From assembly GCA_949742895.1 (NCBI GenBank), contig CATJRT010000154.1, forward strand, positions 1 to 13,574: a DNA stretch of 13,574 bases. Direction: 5' to 3'. The notes beneath the pieces were generated by a model. That model made no database searches, was not told the DNA's origin, and saw only the letters and a list, made by a program, of their open reading frames with translations. This stretch comes from an uncultured Eubacteriales bacterium. GTDB lineage: Bacteria; Bacillota_A; Clostridia; Oscillospirales; Oscillospiraceae. The position numbers were made by a program, and so were the translations under genes. Every line of letters starts with the position of its first letter. The stretch's first letter is position 1. Shown here one piece after another: positions 1-5,915 of this stretch.

Positions 1-566
1 GCCAGGGCGGTGGGCCGCACCAGGGGCTTGCCGTAGTACTCGCCGTCCTGGGGCAGCTTCACGGTGATATCCTCGATGGAGGCCTCGCCCCGCATCACCC
101 TGGCGGCGGCCATCACGGCGTCGATGATCTGCTTATAGCCGGTGCAGCGGCACACGTTGCGATACTTGGTGAACCACTCACGGGCCTCCTGGCGGGTGGG
201 GTTGGGGTTACTCATCAGCAGGGCGTAAGTAGAGACGATGAAGCCGGGCGTGCAGAAGCCGCACTGCACCGCACCGCAGTTCATCCAGGCCACCTGAATG
301 GGGTGGGGATGCTGAGGCGTGCCGATGCCCTCGATGGTGATGACGGTGCTGTACTCCTTGATGGCTTTTACCTTCCGGGTGCAGGAGCGAATCAGCTCGC
401 CGTTCAGGATGACGGAGCAGGAGCCGCACACGCCGGTGCCGCAGCCCACCTTGGTCCCCGTCAGGCCGATGCGGCGCAGGACGTCGGCCAGGGTGTCCAC
501 CTCGGGGTCGCAGGTGAAAACCCGGTCCACGCCGTTGATGTTCAGCCACATTTTTCTCAGATTCAT
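1..566 (-). CDS. Molybdenum hydroxylase (aldehyde oxidoreductase/xanthine dehydrogenase family), N-terminal [2Fe-2S] part, truncated by window edge
   Basis: The 188 visible residues hold both [2Fe-2S] domains of the family. The plant-ferredoxin-like cluster is C42-x4-C47-x2-C50-x11-C62, inside KVGCGTGVCGSCSVILNGE. The helical-domain cluster is C102-x2-C105 and C139-x-C141 (QCGFCTPG and CRCTGY). After the second cluster the protein continues into GKPLVRPTAL, which resembles the linker into the molybdopterin-binding domain. The gene may therefore encode a fused Mop-type enzyme and not a free small subunit; this is inferred, because the rest lies outside the window. Such enzymes hydroxylate purines, N-heterocycles or aldehydes with water-derived oxygen. 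The ATG at 566 has a strong AAGGAGGA site (573-580) and a consensus promoter at 647-676. It is transcribed divergently from the opine dehydrogenase operon, so the two may share control. Confidence 0.9.
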   Translation of the reverse strand, partial: MNLRKMWLNINGVDRVFTCDPEVDTLADVLRRIGLTGTKVGCGTGVCGSCSVILNGELIRSCTRKVKAIKEYSTVITIEGIGTPQHPHPIQVAWMNCGAVQCGFCTPGFIVSTYALLMSNPNPTRQEAREWFTKYRNVCRCTGYKQIIDAVMAAARVMRGEASIEDITVKLPQDGEYYGKPLVRPTAL

Positions 567-646
567 GGGGTGTCCTCCTTAAAGATTGTGATTTGATTTT
601 GTGGTATCCAGGGCATGCACATGAGGCAAACGGTTTTCTTATAGGA

Positions 647-676
647 ATTATACAGGCAAAAATATCGGTTTGTCAA
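647..676 (-). promoter_or_regulatory. Sigma-70-type promoter for the molybdenum hydroxylase gene
   Basis: On the minus strand the -35 box is TTGACA (671-676) and the -10 box is TATAAT (647-652), separated by 18 bp. Both hexamers match the consensus exactly. Transcription would start near 640, giving a 5' leader of about 74 nt before the ATG at 566. This is visible directly in the sequence; strength and regulation are not. Confidence 0.85.
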
Positions 677-723
677 AAGAAAAAGTCATTTAGGAAAAAT
701 AGTGTACAAAACCAAGAAAGCAC

Positions 724-754
724 AATAATTGCATGGATTACGGGAAAATAATTG
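724..754. repeat. Direct repeat AATAATTG, two copies 23 bp apart
   Basis: AATAATTG occurs at 724-731 and 747-754, between the two divergent promoters. The 23-bp period places the copies on roughly the same face of the helix, as expected of tandem regulator sites. In AT-rich DNA an 8-mer repeat can arise by chance, so this is only a candidate operator. Confidence 0.25.
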
Positions 755-794
755 TTTAATTTCGACAATATACACCAGAAAAAACGAATATATC

Positions 795-831
795 ATGCGA
801 GTGAGCTCCGTACCTCAGCTCATAATCGCAT
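795..831. promoter_or_regulatory. 37-bp compound dyad, candidate operator or T-tailed hairpin
   Basis: The arms are ATGCGA (795-800) and TCGCAT (826-831) outside, and TGAGCT (802-807) and AGCTCA (817-822) inside, around a 9-nt centre. One unpaired base lies on the left and three on the right between the inner and outer arms. It sits 60 bp upstream of the plus-strand -35 box. On the plus strand it is followed by the T-rich run TTATTTTTG, so it could alternatively be a terminator for an unseen short transcript. The symmetry is real; the function is inferred. Confidence 0.45.
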
Positions 832-890
832 TTATTTTTGTTTGAAACGCCTAATAGTTTTCATAAATGATAAAAATAATGAAAACTGTA

Positions 891-919
891 TTGACGCGAG
901 GACAAAACCGCTCTACAAT
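891..919 (+). promoter_or_regulatory. Sigma-70-type promoter for the opine dehydrogenase operon
   Basis: The -35 box TTGACG (891-896) and the -10 box TACAAT (914-919) are separated by exactly 17 bp, each one base from consensus. Transcription would begin near 926, leaving about 100 nt of leader before the ATG at 1027. No further promoter of comparable quality was seen inside the operon, so genes up to at least 7075 are probably read from here. Confidence 0.8.
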
Positions 920-928
920 TTGCTTGTA

Positions 929-1007
929 CCTGAAAAACAGGGAGGCAGACTGGCTGTTCCTGTTCAGGAAATCAAAACCCACCCTGAACTACACGGGCTG
1001 CTCAGGG
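929..1007 (+). promoter_or_regulatory. Operon leader with mutually exclusive helices
   Basis: The leader holds several CCTG/CAGG arms. CCTG-AAAAA-CAGG is at 929-941 and TTCCTG-TT-CAGGAA at 957-970. CCCTGA (982-987) can pair with TCAGGG (1002-1007). The segment 983-989 (CCTGAAC) is also perfectly complementary to 962-968 (GTTCAGG), so it can pair backward or forward but not both. Such an arrangement could act as an attenuation or translation switch. It also fits a DNA operator with repeated half sites. There is no clear U-tract before the ribosome binding site GGAGG at 1014-1018. It does not resemble a riboswitch class I know. Confidence 0.35.
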
Positions 1008-1026
1008 CGAAACGGAGGATTTTATT

Positions 1027-2268
1027 ATGAGCAAAATGGAGTACCTCAAAAATATGCCTATCGCTGTCCTGGGCGGCGGCGCTGTGGGCAAGACCTGTGC
1101 CGCCGACATGAAGCTGGCCGGCCGGGAGGTCCGCATTTACGATGCCATGCCTTTTGCCGCCAGTTCTCTGAAGGATCTGGATAAGACCGGGATTCTGCTG
1201 GACGGCATTCAGCGCAACAAGTATTGCTTTGAGCGTTCCGGCCGTGCTTTTTTTGATATGGTGACCACTGACATCGCCGCCGCTGTGAAAGGGACGGGGC
1301 ACATTGTCGTGGCTATGGGCTCCTGGGGCCACGAGTCTGTGTTCCGCGCCCTGATCCCCCACCTGGAAGACGGCCAGGTGGTCAATGTCTTCGCCGACAA
1401 CTTCGGCTGTCTGCTCCTCCGCCGTCTGATGCGGGAGATGGGCTGCACCAAGAAGGTCATCGTAGGCGGCTGGTCCTCCGCTCCCTACGGCACTCGGATT
1501 GAGTCCATCGGCAAGTTCCAGTTCCCCCATGTCAGCGCCAAATACCGCGCCATCACCCTGCGGGGCGCCGCCCTGCCCATGAAGGACACCGACGACTTCC
1601 TGGAGGCCTCCAAGTACCTGCCCTGTATGGACGCCGTGACCCAGGGCGAGGGCCCCTCCAAGGCCAACACCATCCTGGATGTGGACTTCGCCAATGTCAA
1701 CCCCGTCATCCACGTCCCCGCCACCGTGCTGGGCGTGTCCACCATGGAGAACTGGGGCGTTATCTTCTGCGGCAACGATAAGACCACCTACTCCATGTAC
1801 TCCCACGGCCTGTGCCCCTCCATCTGCGAGGTGCAGTATCAGTTCTACAACGAGGAGATCGCTCTTGCCAAGGCAATCGGCGTGGGCTGCCCCGAGTACA
1901 AGTATGAGATGTTCTTCTCCCGCCGCAGCGTGCTGACCCAGGAGTACATGGGCCTGGACGAGAACGGCAACGACAACGTGGTCTTCCCGCTGGACCAGCC
2001 CTCCAACGAGGGAAACACCGGCCCCAACACCATCCATCACCGCTATATGACCGAGGACGTGCCCATCGGCTGCAAGATCTACCACGACCTGGGCGTGCAG
2101 TACGGCGTGCCCACCCCCATCATCGACTCCATGATTATCCTGGCCGGCGCCATGCACAAGAAGAGCTTCTTCCAGGACAGCCGTTACACCCTGGCCTATC
2201 TGGGCATTGACGACATGTCCAAGGAGGACCTGCTGGCCTACCTGAACGACGGCGTATATAAGAAGTAA
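1027..2268 (+). CDS. Opine dehydrogenase-family protein (NAD/NADP octopine/nopaline dehydrogenase family)
   Basis: This 413-residue protein has the usual length and both domains of the family. A Rossmann dinucleotide site is near the N terminus (AVLGGGAVGK, residues 13-22). A C-terminal octopine-dehydrogenase domain carries NPVIH with H229, and R339 and D344 in RYMTEDVP. These match the His-Arg-Asp catalytic set described for scallop octopine dehydrogenase, including the five-residue step from Arg to Asp. Family members reversibly join an amino acid to a 2-oxo acid to make an opine, using NAD(P)H; the catabolic direction releases both and reduces NAD(P)+. It is first in the operon, behind a good promoter; GGAGG lies 8 nt before the ATG. 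Family assignment is firm. Opine identity and direction are unknown; nearby oxidases and a transporter suggest catabolism. Confidence 0.88.
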   Translation: MSKMEYLKNMPIAVLGGGAVGKTCAADMKLAGREVRIYDAMPFAASSLKDLDKTGILLDGIQRNKYCFERSGRAFFDMVTTDIAAAVKGTGHIVVAMGSWGHESVFRALIPHLEDGQVVNVFADNFGCLLLRRLMREMGCTKKVIVGGWSSAPYGTRIESIGKFQFPHVSAKYRAITLRGAALPMKDTDDFLEASKYLPCMDAVTQGEGPSKANTILDVDFANVNPVIHVPATVLGVSTMENWGVIFCGNDKTTYSMYSHGLCPSICEVQYQFYNEEIALAKAIGVGCPEYKYEMFFSRRSVLTQEYMGLDENGNDNVVFPLDQPSNEGNTGPNTIHHRYMTEDVPIGCKIYHDLGVQYGVPTPIIDSMIILAGAMHKKSFFQDSRYTLAYLGIDDMSKEDLLAYLNDGVYKK

Positions 2269-2275
2269 CTAAAAA

Positions 2276-2310
2276 CCAGGCCGCTCTGAGCATTCCCCAG
2301 GGCGGCCTGG
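2276..2310 (+). other. Intergenic mRNA hairpin between the first two operon genes
   Basis: A 13-bp stem (2276-2288 with 2298-2310, one G-U pair) closes a 9-nt loop, 7 nt after the stop of the opine dehydrogenase gene. It is GC-rich but is followed by AAGATAAAGAG and not a T-tract, so it is unlikely to be an intrinsic terminator. A role in mRNA 3'-end protection, processing or partial polarity between genes one and two is possible. Confidence 0.55.
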
Positions 2311-2328
2311 AAGATAAAGAGGGAGACC

Positions 2329-3660
2329 ATGAATTTTAATACCAATTACAAGCTGGAGCGCTACATTCTGGACACCAAATGGGAGGACCTTCCCGCCCAG
2401 GTCCAGGAGCGGGCCAGGGGCTGCGGCATCGACCTGATGACCGCCCTGATCCTGGGCAGCCAGGGCCGGCAGTTTGCCGCCGGCAGCAAGCTGGCTAAAC
2501 AGCTCTACTCCGGCGGAGATGTGCCTGTGGTGGGCGCCCCCGACACCTACAGCTTTATCGGCGCCACGGCGGCTATGGGCCACGGCTCCAACTCCTTCGA
2601 CATTGACGATGGCCACAACATGATCAAGGGCCACCCCGGGACCTCCTTTGTCGCCGGTATTCTGGCGGCCGGTTTGGAGAAGAATATTACATACCGTGAG
2701 TACCTGACCACCCTGGTCGTCGCCTATGATGTGGCCGTCCGCACCGGACTGGCAATCCAGGACCACTACAGCTTCCTCCACAGCACCGGCGCCTACGGCG
2801 CGGTGAGCACCGCCGCCGGGGTGGGCCGCATCTTCGGCCTGAGCAGGGAGGAGCTGAACAACGCCCTCTCCGTGGCCGACTTCCACGCCCCCCTCACCCC
2901 CGTCATGCGGGCGGTGGAGTACCCCTCCATGAACAAGGACGGGGTGCCCTTCGGCGCTCTTCTGGGGGCCATGGCCGTACTGGAGACCCAGGCCGGCACC
3001 ACCGGCAGGACCTACACCCTGGAGCTGGAGGAGTACCAGCCCCTGCTGGACACCCTGGGCAAGACCTATGAGATCATGAACCTGTACTTCAAGCCCTTCA
3101 CCTGCTGCCGCTGGGCTCACCAGCCCATCCAGGCCTGGCTGGATATGAAGCAGGCGGAGCATATCTCCGGGGCTGACATCTCCCGGGTCACCGTTCACAC
3201 CTTCAACTCCGCCTCCCGCCTGTCCAAGATCGTTCCCCACCGGGCGGACGAGGCCCAGTACAACATCGCCTGGCCGGTAGCCGCCGCGCTGGTCCACGGA
3301 GATCTGGGCTACAGGCAGGTTACGGAAGAGGCCCTGGACGACCCCGCCGTGCTGGACATGATGAAGCGGCTGGACTTTGTGGTGGACCCCGAGATGGACG
3401 CCCAGTTCCCCGAAAAGCGCCTGGCCTGGATCGAGGTGGCCCTGAAGGACGGACGGATTTTAAAGTCCCTGCCCTACGCCGCTCCCGGCGAGGCCAGCGA
3501 CCACATCAGCCTGGAGTGGCTCTCCAGGAAATTTGTGCGGATCACCTCCGCTGTCATCCCGGAACAGTCTGCCAAGGAGATCCTGGCCCTGCTGCAGGGC
3601 GCCGAGGACGCGCCTCTGCGTGACGTGGTGGGCCGGATCAACGAGATTATGAGCAAGTAA
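2329..3660 (+). CDS. MmgE/PrpD family protein
   Basis: This 443-residue protein has the length and landmarks of the MmgE/PrpD fold. It has the DIDDGHNMIKGHPGTS segment (91-106), a glycine/alanine helical core, and KPFTCCRWAHQP (255-266) with H264 in the conserved H-containing loop. Family members include 2-methylcitrate dehydratase, cis-aconitate decarboxylase and iminodisuccinate epimerase; all act on carbons next to carboxylates. Which reaction applies here cannot be read from the sequence. No other propionate-cycle gene is nearby, so methylcitrate dehydratase is unlikely. Being downstream of an opine dehydrogenase, an epimerase or lyase acting on an N-carboxyalkyl amino acid is an attractive idea, though only an inference. 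The ATG at 2329 follows a GAGGGAG site at 2319-2325, with unusually short spacing. Confidence 0.88.
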   Translation: MNFNTNYKLERYILDTKWEDLPAQVQERARGCGIDLMTALILGSQGRQFAAGSKLAKQLYSGGDVPVVGAPDTYSFIGATAAMGHGSNSFDIDDGHNMIKGHPGTSFVAGILAAGLEKNITYREYLTTLVVAYDVAVRTGLAIQDHYSFLHSTGAYGAVSTAAGVGRIFGLSREELNNALSVADFHAPLTPVMRAVEYPSMNKDGVPFGALLGAMAVLETQAGTTGRTYTLELEEYQPLLDTLGKTYEIMNLYFKPFTCCRWAHQPIQAWLDMKQAEHISGADISRVTVHTFNSASRLSKIVPHRADEAQYNIAWPVAAALVHGDLGYRQVTEEALDDPAVLDMMKRLDFVVDPEMDAQFPEKRLAWIEVALKDGRILKSLPYAAPGEASDHISLEWLSRKFVRITSAVIPEQSAKEILALLQGAEDAPLRDVVGRINEIMSK

Positions 3661-3726
3661 CGCAGCATCCCCAAGCGGGCCCAGCGAGCGAAAAAAGAGA
3701 AATCAATATTAATAGGAGGTGCCAAT

Positions 3727-4041
3727 GTGAGGATCGAAAAACATCCGGTACTCGAATATGAACACGGCAAAACTGTCCAGTTCACCTTCGAGGGGCAGAC
3801 ACTGGAGGGGTACGAGGGAGAGCCCATCGCCGCCGCCCTCCACGCCAACGGCGTGCGGGAGCTGCGGGAGCACCACGGTCGTCCCCGGGGCTTCTTCTGC
3901 GCCATCGGCAACTGCTCGTCCTGCCTGATGGAGGTAAACGGCGTGCCTAATGTGCGTGTCTGTGTGGAGCCGCTGAAAAGCGGCATGGTCGTGAAGCTCC
4001 AGAAGGGCTCCGGCTCGCTGATGGGGGGTGCTGAGACATGA
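3727..4041 (+). CDS. Small [2Fe-2S] subunit (HcnA / sarcosine-oxidase-alpha N-terminal type)
   Basis: This 104-residue protein has a plant-ferredoxin-like [2Fe-2S] pattern: C58-x4-C63-x2-C66-x12-C79, in FFCAIGNCSSCLMEVNGVPNVRVC. It resembles HcnA of hydrogen cyanide synthase and the N-terminal segment of heterotetrameric sarcosine oxidase alpha. In those enzymes it carries electrons between or away from the flavin subunits. The start is the GTG at 3727, seven bases after AGGAGG (3714-3719); the overlapping ATG at 3725 runs straight into TGA. Its stop overlaps the next ATG in the ATGA arrangement, a sign of translational coupling and of a fixed subunit ratio with the FAD subunit that follows. 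It probably belongs to the amine dehydrogenase complex. Confidence 0.85.
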   Translation: MRIEKHPVLEYEHGKTVQFTFEGQTLEGYEGEPIAAALHANGVRELREHHGRPRGFFCAIGNCSSCLMEVNGVPNVRVCVEPLKSGMVVKLQKGSGSLMGGAET

Positions 4042-5120
4042 AATTTACAGACGTAGTGGTCATCGGCGGAGGTCCCGCCGGCATGAGCGCCGCCCTGGCC
4101 GCCGCCGAGACGGGCGTGCGTGTGACCATCATGGACCGCTGGAGTGAGCTGGGCGGACAGCTCATCAAGCAGACCCATCGGTTCTTCGGCTCCGAGCGGG
4201 AGCGGGCCGGCACCCGGGGCATTGAAATCGTGGACATCCTGCGCAAGCAGATCATGGAAAATCCCCGCATTGAGGTCAAGGTGAACACCGACGTGCTGGG
4301 CATCTACTCCGACCGGGTCATCTCCTACGAGGAGGGCGACAGATACGGCCACATGACAGCCGAGAAGATCATCATCTCCACCGGCGCCGCCGAGAAGATG
4401 CTCCAGTTTGAAAACAATGACCTGCCCGGTGTCTACGGCGCCGGTGCGGTCCAGACCCTGATGAATGTCTACGGCATCCAGCCCGGCCAGAAGGTGCTGA
4501 TGATCGGCGCGGGCAACATCGGCCTGATTGTCACCTATCAGCTGCTTCAGGCGGGGGTGAACGTGGTGGCTATCGTGGAGGCCGCTCCCCGGATCGGCGG
4601 CTACAAGGTCCACGCCTCCAAGGTCCGCCGTATGGGAGTGCCCATCTACACCAAGACCACTGTGAAGGCCGCCCTGGGCGACACCCACGTCACCGGCGCG
4701 GTGCTGTGCGACATGGACGACAGGTTCCAGCTGGTGCCCGGCACCGAGCGGGAGGTCGAAGTGGACACTATCTGCCTGTCTGTGGGCCTGGCTCCCCTGA
4801 GCGAGCTGATCTCCCACACTGGTGCCAAAATGCACTACATCCCCCAGCTGGGCGGCTTCGTCCCCGAGCGGAACGAGAACCTGGAGACCACCGCCCCCGG
4901 CGTGTATGTGGCGGGCGACGTGTCCTGCATCGAGGAGGCCACCGCCGCTATGATTGAGGGCAGCATCGCCGGACTGTCGGCGGCCATCGCCACCGGCATG
5001 AACCGCCCCGATGTGCTGAAGAAGCGTGACGAATGGATCGAGCAGCTGAACATCCTGCGCTCCGGCAAGACCGGGCAGAAAATCCGGGATGGACTGGCTC
5101 TGATGGCAAAGGAGGGTTGA
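4038..5120 (+). CDS. FAD/NAD(P)-binding oxidoreductase subunit, alpha type (HcnB / opine oxidase A / proline dehydrogenase alpha-like)
   Basis: This 360-residue protein has a pyridine-nucleotide-disulfide-oxidoreductase fold. The FAD site GGGPAG is at 10-15, followed by GGQLIKQTHRFFGS. A second dinucleotide motif, GAGNIG, is at 157-162, and the C-terminal FAD signature VYVAGDVSC is at 289-297. Relatives are HcnB, octopine/nopaline oxidase subunit A and the alpha subunit of archaeal dye-linked L-proline dehydrogenase. They accept or pass electrons from the amine-oxidising beta subunit, and some act as NADH dehydrogenases. It lacks the C-terminal BFD domain fused in many bacterial relatives; here that module is the separate gene at 5628. 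There is no redox-active CxxC, which argues against a thioredoxin reductase. Confidence 0.87.
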   Translation: MKFTDVVVIGGGPAGMSAALAAAETGVRVTIMDRWSELGGQLIKQTHRFFGSERERAGTRGIEIVDILRKQIMENPRIEVKVNTDVLGIYSDRVISYEEGDRYGHMTAEKIIISTGAAEKMLQFENNDLPGVYGAGAVQTLMNVYGIQPGQKVLMIGAGNIGLIVTYQLLQAGVNVVAIVEAAPRIGGYKVHASKVRRMGVPIYTKTTVKAALGDTHVTGAVLCDMDDRFQLVPGTEREVEVDTICLSVGLAPLSELISHTGAKMHYIPQLGGFVPERNENLETTAPGVYVAGDVSCIEEATAAMIEGSIAGLSAAIATGMNRPDVLKKRDEWIEQLNILRSGKTGQKIRDGLALMAKEG

Positions 5121-5122
5121 AC

Positions 5123-5611
5123 GTGAGTGGAACATTAGACAGTACCGGCATCGCCAGCCGTGAGATGTTTGAAAAGCTCCTCCCCTCCGCCCAGCGGCGG
5201 GCCAAGGGCCCCTATGTGGTCATGGAGTGCTATGAGGAGATCCCCTGCAACCCCTGCTCCACCAGCTGCGCCTTCCACGCCGTGAAGATGGAGGCGCTGA
5301 ACAAGTGCCCCGGAGTGGACTACGACGCCTGCCCCGGCTGCGGCAGCTGCGTCAGCCGCTGCCCCGGCCTGGCCTGCTTTGTTATCAACGAGACGGTGGG
5401 AGACGGCAAGATCGACATCACCATCCCCTATGAGATGCTCCCTGTGCCCCAGAAGGGCGACATAGTAGACGCCCTGGGCCGGGACGGCTTTGTGGTGGGC
5501 AAGGCGGAAATCGTCCGCGTCCTCAGCGGTCCCAAGATGGACCACACCAATGTGATTACCATGCGCGTGGACGCCTCCCTGCTCTATGACGCGCGCAGCA
5601 TCCGCGTTTGA
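5123..5611 (+). CDS. [4Fe-4S] ferredoxin-like electron-transfer subunit (PdhF-like)
   Basis: This 162-residue protein has ten cysteines between residues 36 and 85. They include C42-x2-C45-x3-C49, C62, and C70-x2-C73-x2-C76-x3-C80-P, so two [4Fe-4S] clusters are likely. The second half (about 90-162) has no cysteines and forms a beta-rich tail that I do not recognise. The start is the GTG at 5123, six bases after GGAGGG (5111-5116), only two bases after the stop of the alpha subunit. Its size and place between alpha and BFD-like subunits match the small ferredoxin-like subunit of archaeal L-proline dehydrogenase complexes (from memory, order pdhA-F-X-B). The probable role is to carry electrons between the flavins and a ferredoxin or NAD acceptor. 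Confidence 0.8.
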   Translation: MSGTLDSTGIASREMFEKLLPSAQRRAKGPYVVMECYEEIPCNPCSTSCAFHAVKMEALNKCPGVDYDACPGCGSCVSRCPGLACFVINETVGDGKIDITIPYEMLPVPQKGDIVDALGRDGFVVGKAEIVRVLSGPKMDHTNVITMRVDASLLYDARSIRV

Positions 5612-5627
5612 AAGGAGGGGGAACATC

Positions 5628-5915
5628 ATGATGGACGAGAGCAAGATCATCCTGTGCCGCTGTGAAAACCTGACTCTGGCCGACCTGCACAAGATGCTGG
5701 ATGAGGGCATGACCTCCATGCAGGAGATCAAGAAGAAATCCCGCTGCACCATGGGCCCCTGTCAGGGCCGCACCTGCAAGGAAATGATCGCCCGGGAGAT
5801 CGCCAGCTACCTGGGCAAAACGGTGGACGAGGTGGACGTGCCCGTCAGCCGTATCCCCATCAAGCCCATCACCCTGGGACAGGTTCATCAGTTGAACGGA
5901 GGTGACGACGCATGA
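5628..5915 (+). CDS. BFD-like [2Fe-2S]-binding protein (PdhX-like)
   Basis: This 95-residue protein has the bacterioferritin-associated ferredoxin-type [2Fe-2S] pattern. C10-x-C12 is in ILCRCENLT, and C40-x4-C45 is in CTMGPCQGRTC, with an extra C50. In many opine oxidase and HcnB proteins the same module is the C-terminal domain of the alpha subunit; here it stands alone. The ATG at 5628 follows AAGGAGGGG (5612-5620) with seven bases between; a second in-frame ATG at 5631 is the only alternative. Its TGA overlaps the next ATG (ATGA), so it is coupled to the beta subunit. Expected role: electron shuttle between the two flavoproteins of the complex. Confidence 0.87.
   Translation: MMDESKIILCRCENLTLADLHKMLDEGMTSMQEIKKKSRCTMGPCQGRTCKEMIAREIASYLGKTVDEVDVPVSRIPIKPITLGQVHQLNGGDDA

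Larger units (their letters stand above)
567..1026. other. AT-rich divergent intergenic control region
   Basis: About 460 bp without a credible gene separates the molybdenum hydroxylase from the opine dehydrogenase. It is much richer in A+T than the genes on either side. It contains a consensus-like promoter facing each way (647-676 minus, 891-919 plus), a direct repeat AATAATTG at 724-731 and 747-754 (23-bp period), a compound dyad at 795-831, and a roughly 100-nt leader with competing helices. No regulator gene is present in the window, so the binding protein is unknown. A short open frame starting at a TTG near 752 has no ribosome binding site and overlaps the plus promoter, so I do not call it. 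Confidence 0.7.

Noticed and set aside
951..970. Sigma-54 promoter in the operon leader
   Set aside because: TGGC occurs near 951, but the required TGGCAC-N5-TTGCA spacing and GC element are absent, while a good sigma-70 promoter lies upstream.
752..1030. Short plus-strand frame in the divergent intergenic region
   Set aside because: It starts at a TTG with no ribosome binding site, runs across the plus promoter and leader, and resembles no protein family.
4038..5120. Thioredoxin reductase as identity of the alpha FAD subunit
   Set aside because: No CxxC redox pair is present, and the GGQLIKQTHRFF segment and neighbours fit the HcnB/opine oxidase A group.
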